Below, one piece after another: positions 53,526 through 62,565 of a DNA stretch of 64,000 bases. Under the pieces are notes generated by a model. That model did not search any database and was not told the origin of the DNA. It saw only the letters and a list, made by a program, of their open reading frames with translations. Source of the DNA: Klebsiella quasivariicola. GTDB taxonomy: Bacteria; Pseudomonadota; Gammaproteobacteria; Enterobacterales; Enterobacteriaceae. The stretch spans positions 1,674,001 to 1,738,000 of the forward strand of contig NZ_CP022823.1 in the NCBI RefSeq assembly GCF_002269255.1. Direction: 5' to 3'. Position 1 is the stretch's first letter. Each line of letters opens with the position of its first letter. A program made the translations under genes and the position numbers.

Positions 53526-54098
53526 TTAATCCGCACGGCCCATATAGCGGCACTCTTCGATATGAATGCGGATTTTCTCACCGGTAGTCAGGTATTCCGG
53601 CACCTGAATCACCAGGCCGGTGCTCATGGTGGCTGGCTTGGTGCGGGAGCTGGCGGACGCGCCTTTAATACCCGGTGCGGTTTCGATAATTTCCAGATCA
53701 ACAGTCTGCGGCAGCTCCAGCGCCAGCAGCTGGCCGTCCCAGGTCAGCACCTGCATGTCCGGCATTCCACCTTCCGGAATAAACTGCAGCTCTTCTTCGA
53801 TCTGCTCTTTGGTAAAGGTGTAAGGGGTATAGTCTTCTTTATCCATGAACACGTATTCGTTGCCATCGACGTAGGAGAAATCAACGAAACGGCGGGTCAG
53901 GGTCACGGTATCGACGATATCGTCGCCTTTGAAGCGTTCTTCCACTTTCAGGCCGGTGCGCACGTCGGAGAAGCGCATTTTATACAGTGTCGCAGCACCA
54001 CGGGCGCTGGGTGACTGAATATCAATATTTTTCACAATCAGCAGCTTGCCGTTGTAATTCAGCACCATACCTTTTTTAATTTCATTCGCTCTTGGCAT
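53526..54098 (-). CDS. efpL: Elongation factor P-like protein
   Basis: A 190-residue EF-P paralogue (formerly yeiP). It has the KOW-like N-terminal domain (MPRANEIKKGMVLNYNGKLLIVKNIDIQSPSARGAATLYK), a central OB domain and a C-terminal OB domain (GLVIQVPEYLTTGEKIRIHIEECRYMGRAD). The protein relieves ribosome stalling at proline and other difficult motifs. The tip loop SARG carries an arginine rather than the modified lysine of EF-P, as is typical of EfpL. An AGGAT ribosome binding site is present. Confidence 0.95.
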   Translation of the reverse strand: MPRANEIKKGMVLNYNGKLLIVKNIDIQSPSARGAATLYKMRFSDVRTGLKVEERFKGDDIVDTVTLTRRFVDFSYVDGNEYVFMDKEDYTPYTFTKEQIEEELQFIPEGGMPDMQVLTWDGQLLALELPQTVDLEIIETAPGIKGASASSRTKPATMSTGLVIQVPEYLTTGEKIRIHIEECRYMGRAD

Positions 54099-54245
54099 TG
54101 CAGTAATCCTGTCACTTAACGAGTCAAAAATATCGCGTAAAACTACTCGCGCCCGGGCGTTCAGGCAAGCGGAATTCGCGAGTTTTGCTATCTTCTGGCA
54201 AAACGTTTAGGCTGTGGCGCAAAATGAGCGTTCGGGAGCCGGGTT

Positions 54246-54500
54246 GTGGAATGTCGTACTGATTGTGGCGCATGTTGCATCGCCCCCTCTATATCATCGC
54301 CGATCCCCGGCATGCCGCAGGGGAAGCCGGCTAATACCCGCTGTATCCAGCTCTCCGAGCACAACTTATGCCTGATTTTTGGCTCTCCTTTGCGCCCGAA
54401 AGTGTGCGCCAGCCTGCAGCCCTCACCGGAGATGTGCTTCACCCACCGCGATGAAGCCATTACCTGGCTGCTGGATCTTGAGCTGGCCACCGCGCCCTGA
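54246..54500 (+). CDS. yeiW: YkgJ-type cysteine-cluster protein (UPF0153)
   Basis: An 84-residue protein starting MECRTDCGACCIAPSISS, the CX3CX2CC cluster of the zinc- or iron-chelate-binding YkgJ family, with more cysteines later (TRCIQL, NLCLIF, KVCASL). It matches E. coli YeiW. The function is not established; a metal-binding role is likely. It ends 2 bases from the convergent LysR stop. Confidence 0.9.
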   Translation: MECRTDCGACCIAPSISSPIPGMPQGKPANTRCIQLSEHNLCLIFGSPLRPKVCASLQPSPEMCFTHRDEAITWLLDLELATAP

Positions 54501-54502
54501 GC

Positions 54503-55435
54503 TTAAAGCAGCAGGTGAGACAGATTTTTAATATGGGCGCTGAGGCCGTCGAGCAGCGCCTGCACGCGTAACGGAAGAATGTCCCGCCGCTGGTAGATTA
54601 GCCAGGCCTGCAGGTCGATACAGCGCTCTTTTTTCAGACAGGGAACCAGCTGCCCTGCTGCCAGCTCGGTAGCGAGTGAATAATAGGGCGCATACACGAT
54701 CCCCATCCCCAGCTTCGCCAGCTCCACCGCCGGCAGCGTGTTATCGCACACAAATCCCCCTCTAACGCTGAGGTCGAGCGGCTCGCCGCTTTTACTTTTG
54801 AACGTCCAGATATTGTCGCTGCCGCCCAGCATCCGCAGAGTAATGCACTCATGATCCACCAGCGCCTCTGGCTCGGCGAGAGGATGTTGCGCCAGGTAGT
54901 CTGGTGAGGCAAAGACGCCGGTACGAAAGCGGGTAAAGGGACGGGCGATAAGATTTTCATTTTGCGGCTTAAAAGGGCTAATCAGCAGATCGCAGTCGCT
55001 ATTGAAGATCGCGCCGTATTTCTGTTCCCGCTCGCTGGGGTTGCGGGTGACCAGATTGATCTGCAACTGCGGAAGGGTTTTTCTCAACGCTGGCAAAATA
55101 TATCGCCCAAGAAATTGATGGATGCCGATAGGGGCCCCGAGGGTGACTGCGCCCTGCAGCGTGTTCTTATAACGGTCGGCAAGGTTGATAAGCTGCTCGT
55201 GCTGCTCAAGAACGGCGCGGCTGGCGTGAATAAACTGTTCGCCAAACTCGGTGCGCACCAGTTCTTTAGCGGTGCGCAGGAAAATAGCCAGCCCGACTTT
55301 CCGCTCCACGCTGGTCAGCGTTCGTGAGACGTTAGACTGGGGCATATTCAGGCGCTGAGCGGCCCGGCTCACGCTGGCGGTTTCGGCGATGGTGCTGATG
55401 ATTCTGAGTTCATCCATTTTGAAGTCTTTCAACAT
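54503..55435 (-). CDS. LysR-family transcriptional regulator
   Basis: A LysR protein of about 310 residues. The helix-turn-helix is near the N-terminus (IISTIAETASVSRAAQRLNMPQSNVSRTLTSVERKVG), with a substrate-binding domain from about residue 90. I placed the start at MLKDFKMDELRI (55435). A longer frame reaches 55498, but the extra 21 codons read across TGATAT repeats that look like an operator. It is divergent from the yibI-like gene and may control it (inference). The effector is unknown. Confidence 0.83.
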   Translation of the reverse strand: MLKDFKMDELRIISTIAETASVSRAAQRLNMPQSNVSRTLTSVERKVGLAIFLRTAKELVRTEFGEQFIHASRAVLEQHEQLINLADRYKNTLQGAVTLGAPIGIHQFLGRYILPALRKTLPQLQINLVTRNPSEREQKYGAIFNSDCDLLISPFKPQNENLIARPFTRFRTGVFASPDYLAQHPLAEPEALVDHECITLRMLGGSDNIWTFKSKSGEPLDLSVRGGFVCDNTLPAVELAKLGMGIVYAPYYSLATELAAGQLVPCLKKERCIDLQAWLIYQRRDILPLRVQALLDGLSAHIKNLSHLLL

Positions 55436-55447
55436 CTTATCGCTGCC

Positions 55448-55476
55448 TGATATCAGTAATATATCAAAAATGATAT
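55448..55476. promoter_or_regulatory. TGATAT/ATATCA half-site cluster
   Basis: TGATAT at 55448 and 55471 and ATATCA at 55461 form overlapping inverted repeats, including TATCA-AAAA-TGATA (55462-55475). Their position just before the LysR start suggests an autoregulatory operator. Confidence 0.45.
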
Positions 55477-55649
55477 ACCAGTTTGGCGGAATTGCCATGT
55501 GATTTATTTTATCGCTAACCGTATGATGACGTTTGCGTTGAACCGTCCAATTATTTAAGGAAAGCTGTGCGTTTTATCGCTTCTTTTGTGGTTCTCGATG
55601 TTATTAACAATAACGATTTCCCAGCTGACTTACAGAGTGTATATGCACC

Positions 55650-55994
55650 ATGCTGCTTAATTATTTTGCTTTGTTTGTATTAATACTGGTTTTTCTTATA
55701 TTATTTTATGGAGTGATTATTATCCACGATATTCCCTATCACATCGCGCAAAAACGGCAGCATCCTCATCAGGACGCGATTCATGTGGCGGGCTGGATAA
55801 GCCTGTTTACCCTGCATGCTATCTGGCCTTTTTTGTGGATTTGGGCCACGCTGTACCGCCCCGACCGTGGTTGGGGAATGGCGTCGCAGACCGAGGGCCA
55901 GCAGCAGCGAGTAGCGCTTGAACAACGTATTGCGTTACTTGAAGCGGCATTAAAAAACAGCCAGCAAGCGTCAGCGGGGAATAACGAGAAATAA
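55650..55994 (+). CDS. YibI-like inner-membrane protein (DUF3302)
   Basis: A 114-residue protein with two predicted helices (about 3-25 and 48-68) joined by HDIPYHIAQKRQHPHQDAIHVAGW, followed by a cytoplasmic coiled-coil-like tail. It resembles E. coli YibI. Its stop is one base before the yibH-like start, so the two form an operon. DUF3302 proteins accompany HlyD-type membrane fusion proteins and are presumed small partners of them. The role is unproven. Confidence 0.82.
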   Translation: MLLNYFALFVLILVFLILFYGVIIIHDIPYHIAQKRQHPHQDAIHVAGWISLFTLHAIWPFLWIWATLYRPDRGWGMASQTEGQQQRVALEQRIALLEAALKNSQQASAGNNEK

Positions 55995-55995
55995 T

Positions 55996-57132
55996 ATGGA
56001 TCTGTTAATTATCCTTTGCTATGTCGCTATCGCCTGGGGCGTTTTTAAGATATTTCGTATTCCGGTAAATAAATGGACGATCCCCACGGCTATATTAGGC
56101 GGGATTGTGGTCGTAGGCGCGTTAATATTAACAATGAACTATAACCACCCCTATACGATGCGGGCGCAAAAAATTGTGGTTTCTGTTCCGATGGTGCCGC
56201 AGGTCTCAGGCGAGGTGGTGGAGGTCACCAGTAAAACCAACGTGTTATTAAAGAAGGGCGAACTGCTGTTCCGCATCGATGACACCCGTTATCGCGCGCG
56301 GCTGAACAAGCTGAAAGCCGATCTGGCGGCCGAGGAGGCGACGCTGCGGGCGAAGCAGGCAACCATTGACGATGCCAGCGCCCGAGTTCAGCAGGCGCAA
56401 GCGGAGTACGATCGCGTTACCCGCGATTATCAGCGTTATGCCCAGGGGGCGGCTATGCCGGTCAATCCTTTCTCGGAACAGGATGTGACTCACGCGAGGC
56501 AGCAGGTGCAGATCCAGACGGCGGTATTGCAGGCGGCGAAAGCGCAGTTACAAAACGCCAGAGAGCAGGTGTCGGGCCGCTATCACGGGCTGGATGCCAA
56601 CATTGCCAGTCTGAAATCACAGATCCTTGAGGCGGAGTATAATCTGGCGCAAACCGTGGTTCGTGCGCCGAGCGACGGCTATGTCACACAGCTACTGGCG
56701 CGACCGGGGATGACCGCAGTGCGTCTGCCCTTCAAGCCGGTGCTGGTGTTCATCCCCCAGCAAAAGCGCCAGGTGGTCGCGGTATTTCGCCAGAACTCGG
56801 TCCTGCGACTGACGGCCGGGGACAGCGCGGAAGTTGTCTTTAACGGTCTGCCGGGCAGCGTCTACAGCGGGAAGGTTTCGCGGGTGCTGCCGACCGTTCC
56901 GGACGGTAGCTATCAGGCCAGCGGTGCATTGCAGGGGCTGAACGCCGGGGCAGGGAAAGAGGGTATCTATGTGCTGATTGATCTTGATCCGCACCCGGAA
57001 GTGGAACATTTACCGGACGGGGTTAGCGCGCAGGCGGCGGTCTATACCGATTATTTTGCCCATGTGTCGATTATGCGCAAAGTCCTGCTGCGAATGACCA
57101 GCTGGCTGCATTACCTCTATCTGGATCATTAA
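55996..57132 (+). CDS. YibH-like HlyD-family membrane fusion protein
   Basis: A 378-residue inner-membrane anchored adaptor with an N-terminal helix (two segments within about 1-50), a lipoyl/biotinyl half-domain, a long alpha-helical hairpin (about 95-205, rich in Gln, Ala and Glu), then the second lipoyl half (VVRAPSDGYVTQLLARPGMTA) and a beta-barrel. It ends MRKVLLRMTSWLHYLYLDH as E. coli YibH does. No ABC, MFS or RND pump gene is next to it, so its pump partner, if any, is elsewhere. It may be regulated by the divergent LysR gene. Confidence 0.86.
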   Translation: MDLLIILCYVAIAWGVFKIFRIPVNKWTIPTAILGGIVVVGALILTMNYNHPYTMRAQKIVVSVPMVPQVSGEVVEVTSKTNVLLKKGELLFRIDDTRYRARLNKLKADLAAEEATLRAKQATIDDASARVQQAQAEYDRVTRDYQRYAQGAAMPVNPFSEQDVTHARQQVQIQTAVLQAAKAQLQNAREQVSGRYHGLDANIASLKSQILEAEYNLAQTVVRAPSDGYVTQLLARPGMTAVRLPFKPVLVFIPQQKRQVVAVFRQNSVLRLTAGDSAEVVFNGLPGSVYSGKVSRVLPTVPDGSYQASGALQGLNAGAGKEGIYVLIDLDPHPEVEHLPDGVSAQAAVYTDYFAHVSIMRKVLLRMTSWLHYLYLDH

Positions 57133-57136
57133 CTTG

Positions 57137-57162
57137 CATTGCCCGGCCAGGGCCGGGCAATG
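57137..57162. terminator. Bidirectional hairpin between the yibH-like gene and setB
   Basis: A 12-bp perfect stem CATTGCCCGGCC/GGCCGGGCAATG with a 2-base loop fills the 33-base gap between two convergent genes. T tracts are absent, so termination efficiency is uncertain. Confidence 0.6.
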
Positions 57163-57165
57163 TGT

Positions 57166-58347
57166 TTACACGTCCCTGATCCGCCACAGGCAGGCCTGAG
57201 TGGCTACGCCCATCGCCAGCGCAATCCAGAACACCGCATGATAGCTCCATATCTCTGCCACCACCCCCGCCAGTGAACCGGCGATGATCCAGCCGACGCG
57301 AGTCGTATTGGTATAGAGAGTGGTGGCCGCACCCGCCTGCCCGGGCATCAGATCCTGGAAATAGAGCATGCCGATCCCGGCGAGGATCCCAATATAAATG
57401 GCGTTCAGCGCCTGCATTGCCAGCAGCAGCGCCGGTGTATGCACCGTCAGCATCCCCACGTAAAACAGCACCCCGGCGACTGCAGAAAGACGCATCAGAA
57501 AGCGTTTGCCGAAGCGCCGGGCGTAGTAACCGGCAATCAGCATCGTGGGGATTTCCAGTCCAGCGGCGGTACCCATCATCAGTCCGGCCAGATTTTCCGG
57601 CAGATGCAGCTCGTTAATGATAAACAGCGGCATATTAATGATATACAGGCTGTTGGTGCCCCACATCAGCGTGCAGATGCTGAACAGCAGCAGCGCATCG
57701 CGGCGGTGCGTGCGCGGGGCTTCCAGTCGCCCGGTCGCCACCGGCTTTGCTTTGCGCATGCTGGGCAAGAACAGCCAGACCATGACCCCGCAGACGATAA
57801 ACGCCGCCGCGGCGCTGAGATACATCGCGGTAAAGCCAAACCCCATCGCCAGGGCATAGGCCAGCGGGGGGCCAATCACCCATGCCAGCGAGACCTGGGC
57901 ACGTAAAATGGAGCTGAACATGACCGCTTCCCGGCCGGTCCTGTCGGCGTGCTCGCGCGCCAGGGCAAACATCTGCGGGTTGGCGGTCGAGCCAAAGCTG
58001 CTGAGAAAAACGCCGATGAACAGCAAGATGAAGTAGTTGCGGTTCCAGGCAAAGAGTACGCAGGCCAGCACCCCCAGCAGGCAGCAGACGACAATCAGCT
58101 GCTTGCGGTCGCCCTGACGATCGGAGCGGCCGGCGAGGAACTGGCTGACCAGAATGCCAATAACCGCGCTGCCGGTAAAAAAGAAGCCGACCATCGCCGG
58201 ACGGACGTGTACTTCGTTGGTCAAAAACAGGCTCAGGGTTGGGGTTTGCAATGCCCCGGCAATGCCTGTCAGAAAGGCGACGATCAAGAAGGCGGAAGAG
58301 GTTACATCGAACCCGCGTCGGGGAAGGGCGGCGCTACGGTTTTGCAT
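57166..58347 (-). CDS. setB: Sugar efflux transporter B
   Basis: A 393-residue MFS exporter of the SET family, which expels lactose, glucose and some glycosides. It is the same length as E. coli SetB and matches it closely: AFLIVAFLTGIAGALQTPTLSLFL, FLAGRSDRQGDRK (motif A), SSFGSTANPQMFALAREHADRTGREAVM and LMPGQAGAATTLYTNTTRVGWI. It is divergent from fruBKA as in E. coli. Confidence 0.95.
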   Translation of the reverse strand: MQNRSAALPRRGFDVTSSAFLIVAFLTGIAGALQTPTLSLFLTNEVHVRPAMVGFFFTGSAVIGILVSQFLAGRSDRQGDRKQLIVVCCLLGVLACVLFAWNRNYFILLFIGVFLSSFGSTANPQMFALAREHADRTGREAVMFSSILRAQVSLAWVIGPPLAYALAMGFGFTAMYLSAAAAFIVCGVMVWLFLPSMRKAKPVATGRLEAPRTHRRDALLLFSICTLMWGTNSLYIINMPLFIINELHLPENLAGLMMGTAAGLEIPTMLIAGYYARRFGKRFLMRLSAVAGVLFYVGMLTVHTPALLLAMQALNAIYIGILAGIGMLYFQDLMPGQAGAATTLYTNTTRVGWIIAGSLAGVVAEIWSYHAVFWIALAMGVATQACLWRIRDV

Positions 58348-58581
58348 GTTCGGTTTTCTGTAGTTTCAGGAGACGGCGCGGAGTTTACGCCTGCTGGCTG
58401 AAAATAAACAGTAGTATGGCACGATAAATTAAAAAGCTGTTTCAAAATATAAGGTTCAGCAAAAAGCTGACGCCAGGAGTGAAAGTGCGGATCGGCTTCA
58501 GCAAAAATGTGCTGTATCTCTAAGTTCTGCGATCAAGTCGCTGACGTACCTTGCGCGTTGAGCAAGAAAGGTACAGAATTC

Positions 58582-58596
58582 TTGAAACGTTTCAGC
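58582..58596 (+). promoter_or_regulatory. Cra (FruR) operator O1
   Basis: TTGAAACGTTTCAGC contains the perfect palindrome TGAAACGTTTCA (58583-58594), matching the Cra consensus. It lies about 85-100 bases before fruB. Confidence 0.85.
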
Positions 58597-58646
58597 GTCA
58601 TTCGACAATCCGTTCACCGTCAGATGGCGCCTTTTTTCTCAAGTTA

Positions 58647-58660
58647 GCTGAAACGATTCA
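58647..58660 (+). promoter_or_regulatory. Cra (FruR) operator O2
   Basis: GCTGAAACGATTCA matches the Cra consensus GCTGAAWCGWTTCA. It lies 21 bases before fruB, next to the ribosome binding site. Two sites flanking the start mirror the E. coli fru operon. Confidence 0.85.
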
Positions 58661-58681
58661 ATTCAGCAGGAGAGGAGAACC

Positions 58682-59812
58682 ATGTTCCAGTTATCTGTGC
58701 AGGATATTCATCCCGGCCAGCAGGCCGGTAATAAAGAAGAGGCCATCCGGCAGGTCGCCGCCGCGCTGGTCAGCGCCGGCAACGTGGCTGATGGCTATGT
58801 GAACGGCATGCTGGCACGCGAGCAGCAGACCTCGACCTTCCTCGGCAACGGGATTGCGATCCCGCACGGCACGACGGACACCCGTGACCAGGTGCTGAAG
58901 ACCGGCGTCCAGGTGTTTCAGTTCCCGCAGGGCGTCACCTGGGGGGAAGGGCAGACCGCCTATGTGGCGATCGGTATTGCCGCCAGTTCAGATGAACACC
59001 TCGGCCTGCTGCGTCAGCTGACCCATGTGCTGAGCGATGACGCGGTCGCCGCCCAGCTGCAGTCAGCGACCACCGCGGAAGAGCTGCGTGCGCTGCTGAT
59101 GGGAGAGAAGCAGAGCGAAGCGCTGAAGCTGGACAACGAGACCCTCAGTCTCGACGTCGCGGCCAGCGATCTGCTGACGCTGCAGGCGCTGAACGCCGCG
59201 CGTCTGAAAGAGGTGGGCGCCGCCGATACCGCTTTCGTTAGCCACGTCATTAACGACACGCCGCTGAACCTCGGTCAGGGCATCTGGCTGAACGACAGTG
59301 CGGAAGGCAATCTGCGCAGCGCTGTGGCGGTTAGCCGCGCCGCTAACGCCTTCACCCGCGACGATCAGCCGGTTTCCCTGCTGGTCACAGTGGCAATGGT
59401 TGACGAGCAGCCGACCGCGGTGCTGAACCGCCTGAGCAAACTGCTGCTGGACAAGAAAGCTGACCATCTGCTGAAAGCCGATGCCGCCACCGTGCTGGCG
59501 CTGCTGACCAGCGACGATGCCATTGCCGAAGATGTGCTGAGCGCCGAGTTCGTGGTGCGCAATGAGCACGGCCTGCACGCCCGTCCGGGCACCATGCTGG
59601 TCAACACCATTAAACAATTTTCCAGCGACATTACCGTCACCAATCTCGACGGTTCCGGCAAGCCGGCTAATGGCCGCAGCCTGATGAAGGTCGTGGCGCT
59701 GGGTGTGAAAAAAGGTCACCGTCTGCGCTTTACCGCGCAAGGTGAGGATGCGCAACAAGCGCTGGATGCGATTGGCGAAGCGATCGCCGCAGGCCTTGGG
59801 GAGGGCGCATAA
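58682..59812 (+). CDS. fruB: Fructose PTS diphosphoryl transfer protein (EIIA-Fru and FPr)
   Basis: A 376-residue cytoplasmic phosphocarrier. The N-terminal EIIA-Fru domain has phospho-His62 in GNGIAIPHGTTD; a central linker domain follows; the C-terminal HPr-like domain has His299 in NEHGLHARPGTML. It passes phosphate from Enzyme I to FruA. It is the first gene of fruBKA, repressed by Cra and relieved by fructose-1-phosphate. Its stop abuts the fruK start with no gap. Confidence 0.97.
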   Translation: MFQLSVQDIHPGQQAGNKEEAIRQVAAALVSAGNVADGYVNGMLAREQQTSTFLGNGIAIPHGTTDTRDQVLKTGVQVFQFPQGVTWGEGQTAYVAIGIAASSDEHLGLLRQLTHVLSDDAVAAQLQSATTAEELRALLMGEKQSEALKLDNETLSLDVAASDLLTLQALNAARLKEVGAADTAFVSHVINDTPLNLGQGIWLNDSAEGNLRSAVAVSRAANAFTRDDQPVSLLVTVAMVDEQPTAVLNRLSKLLLDKKADHLLKADAATVLALLTSDDAIAEDVLSAEFVVRNEHGLHARPGTMLVNTIKQFSSDITVTNLDGSGKPANGRSLMKVVALGVKKGHRLRFTAQGEDAQQALDAIGEAIAAGLGEGA

Positions 59813-60751
59813 ATGAGCAGACGTGTAGCAACTATTACTTTAAACCCGGCATACGATCTGGTGGGGTTCACCCCGGAGATTGAACGCGGCGAAGTGAACC
59901 TGGTGCGCACCACCGGCCTGCACGCGGCCGGGAAAGGCATCAACGTCGCAAAAGTGCTGAAAGATCTTGGTATTGACGTCACCGTTGGCGGCTTCCTCGG
60001 TAAAGACAACCAGGACGGCTTTCAGCAGCTGTTCAGTGAGCTGGGCATCGCCAACCGTTTCCAGGTGGTGCAGGGCCGCACCCGCATCAACGTTAAGCTG
60101 ACGGAAAAAGATGGCGAAGTAACCGATTTTAACTTCTCCGGCTTTGAAGTGACCCCGGGCGACTGGGAACGCTTCGTCAACGACTCCCTGAGCTGGCTCG
60201 GGCAGTTCGATATGGTCTGCGTCAGCGGCAGCCTGCCGTCTGGCGTTAGCCCGGAAGCCTTCACCGACTGGATGACCCGTCTGCGCAGCCAGTGCCCATG
60301 CATCATTTTCGACAGCAGCCGCGAAGCGCTGGTTGCCGGACTGAAAGCGGCGCCGTGGCTGGTGAAACCGAACCGGCGCGAGCTGGAGATTTGGGCTGGC
60401 CGTAAGCTGCCGGAGATGAAAGATGTTATCGAAGCCGCCCATGCGCTGCGTGAGCAGGGTATCGCCCACGTGGTGATTTCGCTGGGCGAAGAGGGCGCGC
60501 TGTGGGTTAACGCCTCCGGTGAATGGATTGCCAAACCGCCTTCAGTGGAAGTGGTCAGCACCGTCGGCGCTGGCGATTCGATGGTGGGCGGCCTGATTTA
60601 CGGCCTGCTGATGCGTGAATCCAGCGAGCATACCCTGCGCCTGGCGACCGCCGTCGCAGCCCTGGCCGTCAGCCAGAGCAATGTCGGTATTACCGACCGT
60701 ACCCAGTTGGCCGCGATGATGGCGCGCGTCGACTTACAACCCTTTAATTGA
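59813..60751 (+). CDS. fruK: 1-phosphofructokinase
   Basis: PfkB/ribokinase-family kinase (312 residues) that phosphorylates fructose-1-phosphate to fructose-1,6-bisphosphate. Visible motifs are TLNPAYDLVGF at the start, AGKGINVAKVLKDLG and the C-terminal VSTVGAGDSMVGG with the catalytic Asp. ATG follows the fruB TAA directly, and 16 bases with an AGGAG site separate it from fruA. Confidence 0.97.
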   Translation: MSRRVATITLNPAYDLVGFTPEIERGEVNLVRTTGLHAAGKGINVAKVLKDLGIDVTVGGFLGKDNQDGFQQLFSELGIANRFQVVQGRTRINVKLTEKDGEVTDFNFSGFEVTPGDWERFVNDSLSWLGQFDMVCVSGSLPSGVSPEAFTDWMTRLRSQCPCIIFDSSREALVAGLKAAPWLVKPNRRELEIWAGRKLPEMKDVIEAAHALREQGIAHVVISLGEEGALWVNASGEWIAKPPSVEVVSTVGAGDSMVGGLIYGLLMRESSEHTLRLATAVAALAVSQSNVGITDRTQLAAMMARVDLQPFN

Positions 60752-60767
60752 CAGCAGGAGAGGCATA

Positions 60768-62462
60768 ATGAAAACGCTGCTGATTATTGATGCCGGACTC
60801 GGACAGGCGCGCGCCTATATGGCGAAAACCCTGCTGGGGGCCGCGGCGCCAAAAGCGCGCCTTGAACTGATTGATAACCCGAATGACGCCGAACTGGCCA
60901 TCGTGCTGGGGACCGCGTTGCCGGCCGATAGCGCGCTGAATGGCAAAAACGTCTATCTGGGCGACATTAACCGTGCTGTCGCCCATCCGGAGCTGTTCCT
61001 GGGAGAGGCGAAAGACCACGCTAAACCCTACGTTGCGCCAGCGGCGGTAGCCGTTCCGGCCGCCGCTCAGGGGCAGAAACGTATTGTCGCCGTCACCGCC
61101 TGTCCGACCGGTGTTGCCCATACCTTTATGGCGGCAGAAGCTATCGAAACCGAAGCGAAAAAACGCGGCTGGTGGGTGAAAGTGGAAACCCGTGGCTCCG
61201 TCGGCGCTGGCAATGCCATCACCCCGGAAGAGGTGGCCGAGGCGGATCTGGTGATCGTCGCCGCCGATATCGAGGTAGACCTGGCAAAATTTGCCGGCAA
61301 GCCGATGTACCGCACCACCACCGGTCTGGCGCTGAAGAAAACCGCCCAGGAGCTGGATAAAGCGGTGGCCGAAGCCAAAACCTATCAGCCATCCGGCAAA
61401 CCGCAGGCGGCTGCTGAAGGGAAAAAAGAGTCGGCGGGCGCCTATCGCCACCTGCTGACCGGCGTCTCCTACATGCTGCCGATGGTAGTGGCCGGGGGCC
61501 TGTGTATCGCGCTCTCCTTTGCCTTCGGGATCAAAGCGTTTGAAGTGAAAGACACGCTGGCGGCGGCGCTGATGCAAATCGGCGGCGGCTCGGCCTTCGC
61601 GCTGATGGTGCCGGTGCTGGCAGGCTTTATCGCCTTCTCCATTGCCGACCGTCCGGGTCTGACCCCGGGTCTTATCGGCGGTATGCTGGCGGTTAGCGGC
61701 GGCTCTGGCTTTATCGGCGGGATCATTGCCGGTTTCCTTGCCGGTTACGTGGCGAAAGCCATCAGTACGAAGCTGAAACTGCCGCAGAGTATGGAAGCGC
61801 TGAAGCCTATCCTGATCATTCCGCTGGTCTCCAGCCTGATCGTGGGCCTGGCGATGATCTACCTCATCGGTAAACCGGTCTCCGGTATCCTCGCCTGGCT
61901 GACCCACTGGCTGCAAACCATGGGCACCGCCAACGCGGTTCTGCTGGGTGCGATCCTCGGTGGGATGATGTGTACCGACATGGGTGGCCCGGTAAACAAA
62001 GCGGCTTACGCTTTCGGCGTTGGCCTGTTGAGTACCCAGACCTACGCGCCGATGGCGGCGATCATGGCGGCCGGTATGGTGCCTCCGCTGGCGATGGGTA
62101 TCGCCACGCTGGTGGCGCGCAACAAGTTCGATAAAGGGCAACGCGAAGGGGGTAAAGCCGCACTGGTTCTCGGCCTGTGCTTTATCTCGGAAGGGGCGAT
62201 TCCTTTTGCCGCCCGCGATCCGATGCGCGTTCTGCCGTGCTGTATCGTCGGCGGCGCGGTAACCGGCGCTATCTCCATGGCGGTCGGCGCGAAACTGATG
62301 GCGCCGCACGGCGGTCTGTTTGTCCTGCTGATCCCAGGGGCGATTACGCCGGTGCTGGGCTACCTGCTGGCGATTGTTGTCGGAACGCTGGTGGCGGGCC
62401 TCTCCTACGCTGTGCTGAAACGCCCGGAAGCGCAGGCAGCAGAAGTCGAAAAAGCGGCATAA
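60768..62462 (+). CDS. fruA: PTS fructose transporter subunit EIIB'BC
   Basis: Imports fructose while phosphorylating it to fructose-1-phosphate. The 564 residues comprise a degenerate EIIB' domain (about 1-100), the active EIIB domain with Cys112 in AVTACPTGVAHTFMA, and the EIIC membrane domain (about 225-550) with multiple helices, including MPMVVAGGLCIALSFAFG without its first Leu and MMCTDMGGPVNKAAYAFG. Last gene of the fru operon. Confidence 0.97.
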   Translation: MKTLLIIDAGLGQARAYMAKTLLGAAAPKARLELIDNPNDAELAIVLGTALPADSALNGKNVYLGDINRAVAHPELFLGEAKDHAKPYVAPAAVAVPAAAQGQKRIVAVTACPTGVAHTFMAAEAIETEAKKRGWWVKVETRGSVGAGNAITPEEVAEADLVIVAADIEVDLAKFAGKPMYRTTTGLALKKTAQELDKAVAEAKTYQPSGKPQAAAEGKKESAGAYRHLLTGVSYMLPMVVAGGLCIALSFAFGIKAFEVKDTLAAALMQIGGGSAFALMVPVLAGFIAFSIADRPGLTPGLIGGMLAVSGGSGFIGGIIAGFLAGYVAKAISTKLKLPQSMEALKPILIIPLVSSLIVGLAMIYLIGKPVSGILAWLTHWLQTMGTANAVLLGAILGGMMCTDMGGPVNKAAYAFGVGLLSTQTYAPMAAIMAAGMVPPLAMGIATLVARNKFDKGQREGGKAALVLGLCFISEGAIPFAARDPMRVLPCCIVGGAVTGAISMAVGAKLMAPHGGLFVLLIPGAITPVLGYLLAIVVGTLVAGLSYAVLKRPEAQAAEVEKAA

Positions 62463-62480
62463 TCCATCCGCAAGAAAAAA

Positions 62481-62506
62481 AGGGCCGATCGTTCGGCCCT
62501 TTTTTA
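62481..62506 (+). terminator. fruA terminator
   Basis: An 8-bp perfect stem AGGGCCGA/TCGGCCCT with a 4-base loop, flanked by an A tract before and six T residues after. It could act in both directions. Confidence 0.92.
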
Positions 62507-62565
62507 CGTCTATGACCCGTCCTGAATAGCGTTGACACGTTCCTGACTTAAATCCGGAGAACGTG

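Larger units (their letters stand above)
58348..58681. promoter_or_regulatory. setB-fruB intergenic control region
   Basis: A 334-base divergent region containing the two Cra operators and an AGGAGAGGAG ribosome binding site for fruB. The left half is AT-rich and should hold the setB promoter. No gene is seen. Confidence 0.6.
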
